A DNA stretch of 64,000 nucleotides, taken from positions 17,824,082-17,888,081 of the forward strand of contig NC_067207.1 in assembly GCF_026262505.1 (NCBI RefSeq), read 5' to 3'. Below the pieces are notes generated by a model, which saw only the letters and a list, made by a program, of their open reading frames with translations, was not told where the DNA came from and ran no database searches. Shown piece after piece: positions 28,575 through 38,993 of this stretch. Position numbers and translations under genes: made by a program. Source of the stretch: Trichomonas vaginalis G3. Its lineage: Eukaryota > Parabasalia > Trichomonadida > Trichomonadidae. Every line of letters begins with the position of its first letter. Positions within the stretch are counted from its first letter, which is position 1.

Positions 28575-29218
28575 GGACATTTATTTTTGTCGTTAGTGTT
28601 GGAGTTTGTGTTTGTTGTTAGTGTTTGTCATTTGTGCTGAGGTTAGTACTTGATGTTAGTGTTGGAGTTTGTGTTTGTTGTTAGTGAGAGAATAAATTAA
28701 ATCATAAACTTTGCCATGGTCTCTGTCCCTAGTAGTTTTCATTAAGTTCTGGAAATAATGAAAGTCATAAACTTTGCCATGGTCTCTGTCCCTAGTAGTT
28801 TTCATTATCTCACAGAGTTAATGAAAGTCATACTTTCTATCAGATGAAGCATGCAGATGAACATAATGAAAGTTAGTGGGTTTGCCACGAGTTATGAATA
28901 AAATATTGGCATATTAGATGAGGTAGCTGATGAAACAGATGAAGATAAATTAAATCTTGGACTTTGCCACACTCTGTCCCTAGTTCCTCAAAATCCTTGA
29001 CAACGTTGCTTAGAAATTTTGGTTCAAAACCTCATCTGATTTTAATCTGTTATGCTACCTGTTAAGTTTCGCGAGATTATAAATGTCATGGAGTTATATA
29101 AAAAGGAGGGACAGCTATGGACACTGGAAGTACTTGTAAGGCTATCTGTTAAGATTGCATGAAATACTAAAAAGTCATGAAATCCATTATCGCTGTGCTA
29201 GCTTCACCTTAGAGTAAA
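28575..29218. repeat. Interval with several direct repeats, no gene seen
   Basis: A 32-base GTTAGTGTTGGAGTTTGTGT repeat occurs at 28597-28628 and 28653-28684. A 43-base repeat (CATAAACTTTGCCATGGTCT and on) occurs at 28702-28744 and 28765-28807, with a worn third copy near 28953-28990. No supported ORF. Confidence 0.75.
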
Positions 29219-29455
29219 ATGACAAATAAAGTCACTGAAGCAATGAAACAAAAGTTTTTGGTAGAATACATTAAATCAGGAGCGGTTCCAGAAGGTTTTT
29301 ACGTTCATACTATGAAGGATGGTAGAGTTCAGTTTAGAAAGATAAAGCAACCATTAGATAAAGAAGGAATTTTGAGAAAGATTAAACTTCATGAGGACAA
29401 CATTGCTAAACTTAGGAAGAAGCTAGAAGAGTTGGAGAAAGGAAGAGAGTTATAA
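29219..29455 (+). CDS. Unknown 78-residue protein with C-terminal coiled coil
   Basis: The ATG at 29220 (frame 29219-29455 as computed) follows TTAGAGTAAA. The N-terminal half is compact (GAVPEGFYVHTMKDGRVQFR) and the end is a coiled coil (LHEDNIAKLRKKLEELEKG). The stop is followed directly by the palindromic site at 29462-29521. Function unknown. Confidence 0.45.
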   Translation: MTNKVTEAMKQKFLVEYIKSGAVPEGFYVHTMKDGRVQFRKIKQPLDKEGILRKIKLHEDNIAKLRKKLEELEKGREL

Positions 29456-29461
29456 AGCAAT

Positions 29462-29521
29462 GAATTCAACAGGGTGAAAAACCGGGTGAAAAAAGAGGTG
29501 AAATCTCACCTCTTCACCTAA
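29462..29521. repeat. Polinton-type GGTGA hairpin site
   Basis: GAATTC followed by GGGTGAAAAACCGGGTGAAA and the hairpin AGGTGAAATCTCACCT-CTTCACCT repeats the site found at 13189-13695, 59991-60070, 60263-60312, 61488-61562 and 61662-61735. It ties this block to the Polintons. Confidence 0.75.
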
Positions 29522-29618
29522 TTTATTTTTTGTGCTATGTTTTCATACGTGTGAGGGTGGCGATATCATTTATTTTTAAGTTTATTTTTTATTTTATTTT
29601 TTATTTTATTTTTTATAA

Positions 29619-29903
29619 ATGACAGAACAAAAGCAACTCATACAAATCGAAAAATATAACAAACATACATTTAAACATTTATTCTTCCTTCCTGAGCATA
29701 ACATGTTCTTTCAAATACATCCGAGACCAGTTGACTTTTCATTGACTGTGTATAAAGATAGAAATAGTTATATCATTAAACCATATGATGACGAAGGTAA
29801 GTTATGTAAATTGTACGTTAAGAAGTTAGAGAAAGTTTATGGCTTCAAGTATGACTACAATAGGGTTAACACTGATGATGAAGATATTGAGGAAAATTTA
29901 TGA
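29619..29903 (+). CDS. Unknown 94-residue protein, third of the block
   Basis: ATG at 29619 after a long A/T tract (TTTTATTTTATTTTTTAT) like those before the accessory genes of B. Beta-rich, aromatic N-terminal part (KHTFKHLFFLPEHNMFFQ) and acidic end (DDEDIEENL). Function unknown. Probably part of a virus-like remnant. Confidence 0.45.
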   Translation: MTEQKQLIQIEKYNKHTFKHLFFLPEHNMFFQIHPRPVDFSLTVYKDRNSYIIKPYDDEGKLCKLYVKKLEKVYGFKYDYNRVNTDDEDIEENL

Positions 29904-30070
29904 GAACATTAGTGAAGTCGTTAGTGAGAACGATAGTGAGAACGTTTATTTTTTACATTAGTGAGTTCGTTAGTGAAGTGGTTGGCGGCTTTGTAGATAT
30001 TTAAGGTTAAGTTAGTGTTGTCGTTTGTGTTGTAAAATATACGTTAGCGGTTTTGTAAAGTGTCAAATTC

Positions 30071-30119
30071 ACAAGTATTGGGTAAGGAGGCGCGCAGTGT
30101 CTCCGTACCGAAGACTTGT
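30071..30119. repeat. Imperfect GC-rich hairpin, possible element terminus
   Basis: ACAAGTATTGGGTAAGGAG pairs imperfectly with CTCCGTACCGAAGACTTGT. The layout, a short GC-rich hairpin at the edge of an AT-rich block, resembles the hairpins in the Polinton ends, but the sequence differs. Weak evidence for a right boundary of the 28.2-30.1 kb block. Confidence 0.35.
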
Positions 30120-30961
30120 ATACTAACTCCGTCAAACTCTAAGTATAAGCATGCCTCTATATGTAGAAACTGTCTGCGCTATTTATTTCCCGGCTCAAAA
30201 AACCACGGTGTCTGTGTGAGGAAAATACCCATTTTAGGACCCTGGGTAGGGGGTCATGAAAATTTTCCAAGAGTTGGAAATATAGGGTAAATCTTGGCAA
30301 ATTATAAATCTCAGGAAATTCGGAATAATTTTGAATTTTTACACCATATAATCTTCCCTTTAACAAAATAAACTAAACCAAAATTGAAGGGAAACAAAAA
30401 AAAGTCATTTACAAAAAAAAAGGTAAATTTCATTTAAAAAGTTGTTAATATTATTGTATAGACGAAAAAAGAAGCGCTTTACCACTTGTTTGTTGTGAAT
30501 TTTACAGATATTTCTTTGTAAATAATTATTTAACATAAAGTTAAATTATGTCTTGATTTTGCATCTTGTATGCATATATGCTGTTAATTTTAGCTTTTAA
30601 GCCAACAATTTTTTGAAAAGTATCAAGATCGCTTTGAAAATATTTAAAGGATGTAAAAAGCCTCATCAAATTTTATATTGATAAAAAAATTAATTATGAT
30701 TGTTTATTATTCTTGAATATCAGTAAAATAATTTTGTAATCAAATAAACCCATTACGATATTCAGAAACATAATACGGGGCTTTTGAAAATCGGCTAATT
30801 CAAATAAAATTCAATATAATTGAAATTAATTTTCACATTTCGTATATATACTCTTGTATATATATATTCTCCATGAGACTTTTGATAAGGCTTTTAACAT
30901 CATTGTCAAAAGAAATTTTGAGAGCAATTAAGCCAAAATTTAAAATATATTTTTTTCTATT
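30120..30961. other. AT-rich intergenic DNA
   Basis: Apart from short unsupported ORFs, nothing is seen until the AT-rich leader (TATTTTTTTCTATT) of the kinase gene at 30962. Confidence 0.5.
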
Positions 30962-32161
30962 ATGAATTTCTCTCCAAGTGATCGTATTGTTAAAGATATG
31001 ATTCCTGCATTTGAAAAGGAATTTGGAGAGCGACCTCAATGTGTGGGACGTGCACCAGGGAGAGTAAATCTTATTGGAGAACATATTGACTATTGTGGAT
31101 TCTCTGTCTTTCCAATGGCCCTTGAGGGTAAATATACTACTGCGATGATGTCAACTAATAAAAGCGGGCTACTTCGTATTAGAAACATTATTTCAGACCA
31201 TGTTGGTTCAAATATCAAACGTGACAAGAACAATCTTGAATTATATGGATGGGGAAGATATGTTGAGAGCATAGTCAAAACATTCCTCGAAACGTTCAAT
31301 CGAAAAGTCGAAGGACTCGATGTTTTAATTTACGGAAATATTCCTCTTGCTTCTGGACTTTCTTCATCGGCTTCTTTACTTTGCTCAGTTGCTATTGCTT
31401 TAGATTTGATAACAGGTGGTGGTGCAGATAAAACAAAGCTAGTTGAGACGTGCGTTCTAGCTGAACATCGTGTTGGAGTCAAATGTGGTGGAATGGATCA
31501 AGCAATTGCTATTTATGGTAAGAAAGATTATGCATGCGTTACTTCATTTGTTCCAAAACTTACGGCTATTCCTGTTAAACTTCCTCCTGCACATTTTGTA
31601 ATAGCGCATTCAGGAATTGCAACTGCAAAGCTTCAAACGGCAGAACATTGTTACAATAGAAGAGTTGAAGAAGTTACAAGAGCAGCAGAATTGATGCTAC
31701 CTGGAGCAAAAACCATAAAAGATGTTGTTAAAAAGTTTGGATGGGATGATGCAATGGAAGCAGCGAAAAATCTTCCTGAAAGAGAAGGAAAACTTGTCAT
31801 AAGAGATAGAGCTGTTCATGTTATTGGTGAAGCACATCGCGTTCTTAAAATGGATGGTGCAACAATACAGCAATGGAGAGAATTGATGAAAGCATCACAT
31901 TCATCATGCAGAGATTTATATGAATGTTCTTGTACTGAACTAGACCAGCTCGTAGAAACAGGACTTAAGAATGGAGCACTTGGAGGCCGATTGACTGGAG
32001 CTGGATGGGGTGGTTGTGTTGTTTTCATTTTAACAAAACATATTGATCCCCAAAAATTTATTGAGAGTGTTAGAAAACAGTATTATGAACCAAGAAAAAT
32101 ACGAAATCCAGTGATATTTTCAACTACAGCAGGAGAAGGTGCTCAAGCATTTAGATTATGA
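30962..32161 (+). CDS. Galactokinase family (GHMP kinase)
   Basis: The product is 399 residues, the length of galactokinase. Motifs in order: the galactokinase signature GRAPGRVNLIGEHIDYCG at about residue 24, the GHMP ATP loop PLASGLSSSASLLCS at about 124, the catalytic-Asp region CGGMDQAIA at about 176, and the C-terminal GGRLTGAGWGGCVVF at about 345. It phosphorylates galactose (or N-acetylgalactosamine) with ATP in the cytosol, feeding the Leloir or salvage route. Substrate choice within the family cannot be settled here. Start ATG 30962 is the only sensible one, and the frame is whole. The next gene is convergent. Confidence 0.9.
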   Translation: MNFSPSDRIVKDMIPAFEKEFGERPQCVGRAPGRVNLIGEHIDYCGFSVFPMALEGKYTTAMMSTNKSGLLRIRNIISDHVGSNIKRDKNNLELYGWGRYVESIVKTFLETFNRKVEGLDVLIYGNIPLASGLSSSASLLCSVAIALDLITGGGADKTKLVETCVLAEHRVGVKCGGMDQAIAIYGKKDYACVTSFVPKLTAIPVKLPPAHFVIAHSGIATAKLQTAEHCYNRRVEEVTRAAELMLPGAKTIKDVVKKFGWDDAMEAAKNLPEREGKLVIRDRAVHVIGEAHRVLKMDGATIQQWRELMKASHSSCRDLYECSCTELDQLVETGLKNGALGGRLTGAGWGGCVVFILTKHIDPQKFIESVRKQYYEPRKIRNPVIFSTTAGEGAQAFRL

Positions 32162-32460
32162 TATGTTGAAAAATTGTTTGTTTTATTATTTTCTTTCTTT
32201 TTAAGATTTGCGTTGCTATGCGTTGTTTTGAATATATAGTTTAAGAAATAAATTCTATCCTATTAAAAATTGGAATTTTATTTTCAGCATTCTTGTTGAA
32301 TGGTTGATGAAAATAAGTTTACAATGAAAAGTTATTAAATTGTTTTAAGTGTTTAATGTAAAATTTTATAAAATGAAGTCAAAGATTTGAAATCAGAAAT
32401 AAAAAATAGAGAAAAATACACGAAAATAGAATAATTTAATATATATTTGTATTAGAAATA

Positions 32461-33741
32461 CTATATTTTGTGAGAGAAAGCGTCAATTGCATCAAGTACC
32501 GCTTCATAAGTTGCAATTCCGCACATAATGACTCCGACGACAGAGAAAGTGATCATCAACCACGTCTTGTAGTTAGAGAACTTAGTTTGGTAGAGTTTGA
32601 TGTACATCAAAGGAGGAAGGCAGTAATTTGTAACTCCTCCTCCGAGAGCTCCGCCAATTGCAAGTGCAGGCCTTGCGTTAGGCAGGAACAGAGCTACAAG
32701 GAGTGGAGGAGCGTTCTCCAAAGCCAGGCAAACCAATCTTTTGGCGAATGGCAAATTTTGTTGTTCCTCAGTTCCGAAAAAGATTTGGGAGTACATTGTG
32801 AGCAATGAGAGGCCAATCATCGGATAACTGGATACAAGAACAATGAAACAAGCAATACGGATGATGACAAACAATGGATCGCTGTCTTCGAAATTATTCA
32901 AAATTAATGGTTCGCATTTTTGTCCGAAAAGGAGGTATCCGATTACGGCTGGTATCAATACGAACATGTATGATGCAAAGAATGAAATTCCGCATGAAAC
33001 ATTTCGGAGATGTAAAGATGGAGCCATAACTTTGACAATTGGGATGATAATACCAGAAAGAGAATAACAGAGAACATGTACAGCTAAAGCGTTGAATATA
33101 TGTAAGTTAAACGTTGCTGTTTCGGCGGTTGGATCAATTCCAGTTTTTGGAAGGACAGTGAAGCCTTTGTATATCATGCCGAAGAAGAACATTGATAAGG
33201 CAATGAAACACGAGAATGAAATATAGCTTAGGAAAGTCATATTCCTAGGAACAGTTAGTAATATAGGTAAACCGAAGGCATAGCATATAACAGTGAGTGC
33301 TCTCTTTCCAAATGAGTGCAAATCAATGTGTACAGCCATTGCCCATGACTGGATGATCTCCGTTCCCATGATTACATATGCAACCATGCAACTGTAGCAA
33401 AATAAGATAAGAGAAGCATCTGAAATGAGCTTTCCTGGCTTTCCAAGTGTTGTTTTTGCAATAATTGCAAATGAATTGATTCCTGATATTGTGTGCATTT
33501 TAACTACCATTGAAGCTGAGATAAAAGATAGAACAGCTGATGCTGTTAATATGGCTGTTGACGGAACTAAGCCACAAAATCCAAACGAGTTTGAGATTGA
33601 TAAAATTCCAGCGCCGAGAGTGGAATTAAGAAGATTTAAACTCGTTGCGATAACTCCTGTGTATTGAGGAGCCTTATTATTTGTGGTAGCCACCGAATTT
33701 GCTTCGGTGAATAAAGAAACATCTTCATCATGATCATTCAT
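32461..33741 (-). CDS. Amino-acid permease, AAAP/SLC38-like
   Basis: About 426 residues with roughly 11 hydrophobic spans. The first span carries the family's hallmark LNLLNSTLGAGILSISNSFG. Later spans include a Gly-rich ALAIGGALGGGVTNY near the C-terminus. The family moves neutral amino acids with H+ or Na+, at the plasma or lysosomal membrane. The ATG at 33741 (MNDHDEDVSLF) gives a short acidic cytosolic N-terminus. An upstream in-frame stretch starts at a TTG and is unlikely to be used. The frame is whole. Confidence 0.88.
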   Translation of the reverse strand: MNDHDEDVSLFTEANSVATTNNKAPQYTGVIATSLNLLNSTLGAGILSISNSFGFCGLVPSTAILTASAVLSFISASMVVKMHTISGINSFAIIAKTTLGKPGKLISDASLILFCYSCMVAYVIMGTEIIQSWAMAVHIDLHSFGKRALTVICYAFGLPILLTVPRNMTFLSYISFSCFIALSMFFFGMIYKGFTVLPKTGIDPTAETATFNLHIFNALAVHVLCYSLSGIIIPIVKVMAPSLHLRNVSCGISFFASYMFVLIPAVIGYLLFGQKCEPLILNNFEDSDPLFVIIRIACFIVLVSSYPMIGLSLLTMYSQIFFGTEEQQNLPFAKRLVCLALENAPPLLVALFLPNARPALAIGGALGGGVTNYCLPPLMYIKLYQTKFSNYKTWLMITFSVVGVIMCGIATYEAVLDAIDAFSHKI

Positions 33742-34935
33742 ATCAAATTGAAAGAAACATACGATAGAAATTTTCATCAAATTTTGGCATATGGAATGGT
33801 TGATTTATCCTTTAATATATGTGTGTACGAATTCAAAATTCTCATCGTTTGATATCAAATCATAGATGGTGTTCATTCAATTTTTTTTAATCGTTTTCGA
33901 CGTAAAGCAATCAATTTTTTTATCTTTTCCCACAATTTAGGGTTCCTGATTAATCTCATTTTATGGTTAGGTGTTCAACTGAATATTTGAAATTGAAATG
34001 TAAAAATATGATTTTTTGCTTCAAAATAAAAATACGCTCAATAAAAGTGACGTATGCGCATTTAAAAAAGAGCGATTCGGGAATTTGAGCGAGAGATTAA
34101 GATCTAATGATGTACCATATCGCTGTTGTATTGTTACCTTTGATATTTGAGGTCTTAATGATCAAAATACAATTTCATATTTTACATTAGCTAACATACT
34201 ATTGATTTCTAATGAGTTAAGTTTGAATTTCAATGTTGTTATATTTCCAATTGAATATATAGTAAAATAAGAAGTACAAATAATTTTTGAAGATATCGTG
34301 AACTATTAATCACCTGCATGTGTAATCGTTTAAAGATCGTATTAATCATGATTTTCCATTAAATAAACATTGTTTTTGTCATAAAATGAAAGAATCAATT
34401 CAATAGTTGTAAATAAACATCTGGACAATTATAGTTTAAGGAGTTATTTTAACTAGCATTTGTATTTTCAGTAAAATGCAAGTGGATGCAAAATTTTTCG
34501 TTGAGAAAGCTTTCAAAATGTTAATTCAATTTTTAAGAAATATTGAATCAAACCGTAAAATCAATAAATTCATATTAGTTTAAAAGTGCATAATTCTGAA
34601 TTTTATTTATTTTTATTGCTCTTGGAATTAATATTCAAAAAAATTCCGAACTTTATCAAAATATTGATATTTGCAAATTGCTTTGCAATTAGTAATTTAT
34701 GAATAATCATTAAAATTTGCTTTTCCACAGTTTTCCATACGAATATTGAAATTATATTGAATTTTCTTTTCGATTTCTTGTATTTAAAATAGATTCTATT
34801 AAAAAGATATAATAGCGGATAAAAAATTGATTGAGATAAATATTTTATCGGCGAAAAGTATTAATAAAATCTCATAAGCCAATAAAAATCATGTGATTAA
34901 ATAAAATGAATATTTTATAGCAAAACGTGACAATT
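33742..34935. other. Intergenic, AT-rich
   Basis: No gene, repeat or clear promoter could be supported in this 1.2-kb stretch. Confidence 0.5.
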
Positions 34936-35190
34936 ATGTCTGAAAATCAAGAGCAAGCCCGCGCCCAAATTAGAAAATTAATAGAAGAATATACTCCTCA
35001 GGGTGATTCAGAAGTTAGGACTTGGATTTTATCAATTACAAATTTCTTAGCCAAATGCCAAGATCTTCTGGTTGAAGCTCCCGATCATCATCTACTAATT
35101 GGTTCATTAGCTTTATTGGAGGGGAGAGTTGTCCTGGTGCTAATTCAATCTCATCACTTACAAATGATACTTTTGTCTTATCAAATATGA
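34936..35190 (+). pseudogene. 5' fragment of a host gene, truncated
   Basis: The ATG at 34936 opens a protein-like N-terminus (SENQEQARAQIRKLIEEYTP, WILSITNFLAKCQDL) for about 40 codons. After about 35055 the frame is only antisense to the tail of the opposite gene, whose 3' end it overlaps by 155 bases. It looks like the start of a gene cut off by a rearrangement. No family is recognised. Confidence 0.35.
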
Positions 35191-35959
35191 TATTTTCTCG
35201 ATAATTTTCTGATTCATCTGTAAGATAATTCATTCCTTGTGTTGAATCAGCAGCTGAGATCACATCATCTTCCAAATAATCAGAATTGGTAGGTTCGGAA
35301 ATGACAGCAGTTGTGTCTTCTAGAGTATTGTATTCAACATCGTCTTCTTGTTGAAAACTAAAACTTTTATTAACTTGAAATTCTGTGTCAGTTGTTAAAT
35401 CATTTTCAGTTAGAAATACTCCGTCATTTATCTTTGTTGACGTAAGATCTGCTTGAAAAGCAGATGAGTCTTTGGAAATATCATTCTGAATTTCAGTATT
35501 TTTACTCTCTGATGATTCAAATATTATGTCACTTGTCTGTGTGATTTCGCATTTAACAAATTTCTTTATTTTTGACTTCCCAATTCGTTTGGGTTGTATA
35601 TGTTGGTATTTCGATGCATAATAATATGAATTTTGGCATGGTTCTGTACACATACTTTTGTTATTTCGCTGTTGGATGTTTGATTTCTGAGAAGGTTTTA
35701 TTTTTGTTGAGTTATTTTTCCTGGAATTTTCGTCTATTTCGGTTTTTGTTATAGGTTGAGTTAAATTTCTACTATTTTGAACTTCCTGATGTTGGAGATT
35801 CTCTGAATCGGTCATTCCATTTGAAGATAATAATTGAAACGATAACGTGCAGCATCTCTCGCTTGTATTAATTGTTGATTTATTTGTTGGGTTGCATACT
35901 TCAACTGGTATTGGTTTAATTTCCATTTCAAATTTTGAAGAATAACGCTTCGAATTCAT
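35036..35959 (-). CDS. Hypothetical Ser/Thr/Glu-rich disordered protein
   Basis: 307 residues from ATG 35959, rich in Ser, Thr, Asn, Gln and Glu, with few hydrophobic runs, no signal peptide and no membrane span. A basic patch (KRIGKSKIKKFVK) lies near residue 130 and the C-terminal half is acidic. Possibly a nuclear or scaffold protein, but no family is recognised. The frame is open and compositionally uniform. Confidence 0.5.
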   Translation of the reverse strand: MNSKRYSSKFEMEIKPIPVEVCNPTNKSTINTSERCCTLSFQLLSSNGMTDSENLQHQEVQNSRNLTQPITKTEIDENSRKNNSTKIKPSQKSNIQQRNNKSMCTEPCQNSYYYASKYQHIQPKRIGKSKIKKFVKCEITQTSDIIFESSESKNTEIQNDISKDSSAFQADLTSTKINDGVFLTENDLTTDTEFQVNKSFSFQQEDDVEYNTLEDTTAVISEPTNSDYLEDDVISAADSTQGMNYLTDESENYRENIIFDKTKVSFVSDEIELAPGQLSPPIKLMNQLVDDDRELQPEDLGIWLRNL

Positions 35960-36211
35960 GAATCATAAAAAATGGATTATTGACCAATTGTCTGATTAAA
36001 AATCTTTGAAGTAATTGAATTCCATCTGGTATATCAAAGATTGTTCATATATTTTGATAAATCAATTAAATTTCAATATGCAATTACATATCTGTTGCTT
36101 ATTGATTCGACACATCCATGCAAACTAATTTTGATTCATGATCAAACATAACAAAAACTGTTAATTTCAAAATATAGATATTAGGTTTAAAAAAAATTAA
36201 ATTTAATGATT

Positions 36212-37984
36212 TCAAACGAGGAGTTTTTGTTCCAAATTGTTGTCACATTCGGCTGGTGCATTAGAAATCTTCTTCGAAGCTTTCGTGTAACTTCTGCGGT
36301 GATTGAACTTGCAGCACATGCAGCAAAGAACGATTGCCATAATAACATTGGAAATGAAGAGTGCTGGAATTCCGACATAGACAAGAACTTTGAAGAATTT
36401 TCCATTATTATAATGATTTTGTCTAGCTTGAATACCTTTTGAAGCTGAATCGTTTTCACGATCATTGCTTTCATCACGCTTGTCCTCGCGCTTATCTTCA
36501 CGGCGTTCATCACGCTTATCTTCACGACGTTCATCGCGGCGTTCATCACGCTTGTCCTCGCGGCGTTCATCACGGCGTTCATCACGACGTTCTTCGCGCT
36601 TATCTTCACGACGTTCATCATGACGTTCTTCGCGCTTATCCTCGCGGCGTTCATCACGACGTTCATCGCGGCGTTCATCACGCTTATCCTCGCGGCGTTC
36701 TTCGCGCTTATCCTCGCGGCGTTCATCACGACGTTCTTCGCGCTTATCTTCACGGCGTTCATCACGACGTTCTTCGCGCTTATCTTCACGACGTTCATCG
36801 CGGCGTTCTTCGCGCTTATCCTCGCGGCGTTCATCACGACGTTCTTCGCGCTTATCTTCACGGCGTTCATCACGACGTTCATCACTCTTATCCTCGCGGC
36901 GTTCATCACGCTTATCTTCACGACGTTCATCACGGCGTTCTTCGCGCTTATCTTCATGGTGTTCATCACGCTTATCTTCACGGCGTTCATCACGGCGTTC
37001 ATCACGCTTATCTTCACGGCGTTCATCACGCTTATCTTCACGACGTTCATCGCGGCGTTCTTCGTGCTTATCTTCACGGCGTTCTTCGTGCTTATCTTCA
37101 TGGCGTTCATCACGGCGTTCATCACGACGTTCATCACGGTGTTCTTCGCGCTTATCTTCACGACGTTCATCACGCTTATCTTCATGGCGTTCATCACGGC
37201 GTTCATTACGACGTTCATCACGGTGTTCTTCGCGCTTATCTTCACGACGTTCATCGCGCTTATCTTCATGGCGTTCATCACGGCGTTCATCACGACGTTC
37301 ATCACGGTGTTCTTCGCGCTTATCTTCATGGCGTTCATCACGCTTATCTTCACGGCGTTCATCACGGCGTTCATCACGCTTATCTTCATGGCGTTCATCA
37401 CGCTTATCTTCACGACGTTCATCACGACGTTCTTCACGCTTATCCTCGCGGCGTTCATCACGCTTATCCTCGCGGCGTTCATCACGCTTATCCTCGCGGC
37501 GTTCATCACGCTTATCTTCATGGCGTTCTTCGCGCTTATCTTCATGGCGTTCTTCGCGCTTATCCTCGCGCTTATCTTCACGATGTTCATCACGCTTATC
37601 CTCGCGGCGTTCTTCGCGCTTATCTTCACGATGTTCATCACGCTTATCTTCATGGCGTTCGTCATTCTTTTCATCATGCTTTTCTTCATGATGTTAATCA
37701 CGCTTATCTTCATTGCGTTCGTCATTCTTTCCATCACGCTTTTCCTCATGATGTTCATCGCGCTTCTCTTCATTGCGTTCGTCATTCTTTTCATCATGCT
37801 TTTCTTCATGCTTCTCGTCATGTTCATCTTGAATTTCTGGTTGTGTCTCGATTTCTTCTGGATTTACATCATCTTCTGGTTTTGATTCATGTGGTTTATT
37901 TTCTTTTTCTTCAGCAATTCTACTGTATTTGATTGCAGATTTGTCTTCCTTAACATGGAATAATCCTTCAAAAATTCTAGGTTT
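36212..37984 (-). pseudogene. Surface-type protein with EDKRDERR repeats and C-terminal membrane span
   Basis: On the minus strand the register that reads (R)EDKRDERRDERREDKR is open for about 500 codons. It ends in a membrane span (FFKVLVYVGIPALFISNVIM, AIVLCCMCCKF) and a 40-residue tail closing with TGA at 36212-36214. A non-repetitive acidic start (SKPEDDVNPEEIETQPEIQD) precedes the repeats. The frame has one internal stop (TAA at 37694-37696, where other units have GAA) and no ATG before a TGA at 37985-37987. The copy therefore looks broken, or its first part lies in another frame. Charged-repeat, single-span proteins of this plan are a known trichomonad surface type. Confidence 0.65.
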
Positions 37985-38993
37985 TCATTTTGCTTTGATT
38001 GTTCACTGTGTTTATGCTTTAAGATCTTGGATACTATGAATAATCCGATCAGTGTTTAATAATGAAGAAATATAACGACTGATTAAACCTGTTCAATTTC
38101 TTCAGAAAATCAAATAACTGTTTTCAAACCTTGATTTCAATGTACCGGATGAATTATGTAAAAATAAATTATTTCACTTTAAGGCATTCCTCAAATTATA
38201 GGATAAATAATACAAGTGATAATATTTAACCTATTACCTAATGAAATGAAAGAAAAACAGAATCAATTAAATTCTGAAAACTTTGATTATTCAACAACAA
38301 TCCATAAAAGCAAGGTTGAGGTGTTTTGACTTATTTTCACTCATAAAATCCAAATACTATTATAAATAAAATTGTCATAAAATGATTTTCAGAGATAAAG
38401 CTCACAACACATTTTATTGTACTATGATATTGTTATTTTAGTGAATTTTGCAAATAAGAAATGCATAAATCTTTGAACGAAACATTTCAGAAAATTTTTT
38501 AACAAAATTGTTTTGAAAGCTGGAGGACTTAAATATACCATTATGTAATTAGTACTTTATTCTATATTTGAATATGTATTGAAATTATGAAAGGAATTAA
38601 CGTCTTTATGAAATAAGAGTGAAGTATGGCTTTTTGAACTCAAATCTCAGTCATTCGATCATGAAGACAATCCACAAAGTGATACCACTTTTATTGCTCT
38701 TGAATATAAGCATTGAATTCAAAGATATAAAATGAAAGAAATCTGAAAAGACATTATGGTCTACTGTCATTCAGAGTGCATATTATTATCATTCTCCTTA
38801 GTTAGATTGTGAAATATCTGAATCGCTAATTGGATTATCTCAAAGGCTTTACGATGAAAATTTTCTGAACGATAGATTAGAACCGCAAAAGTGATTCGGA
38901 GATTATTTTTATGTATGATTCGATTAGTGTGATTTATTTCTTTGTTGATTTTGAAAATCAATAAAATGTCAAAAATTTATTTCAAAAAAAGCA
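37985..38993. other. Intergenic, AT-rich
   Basis: On the minus strand just upstream of the surface gene, a short open stretch (LIGLFIVSKILKHKHSEQSK) could be a lost 5' part. Otherwise nothing is supported up to the Arf start. Confidence 0.4.

Noticed and set aside
36187-37827. Minus-strand frame of Met/Lys/Ile/Ser/Asn repeats
   Set aside because: Same repeat in the wrong register; the alternative register has the membrane span and tail.
36439-37932. Long plus-strand frames rich in His-Ala-Tyr-Leu or Phe-Ile-Thr
   Set aside because: They are the stop-free shadows of the minus-strand EDKRDER repeat and lack any domain at their ends.
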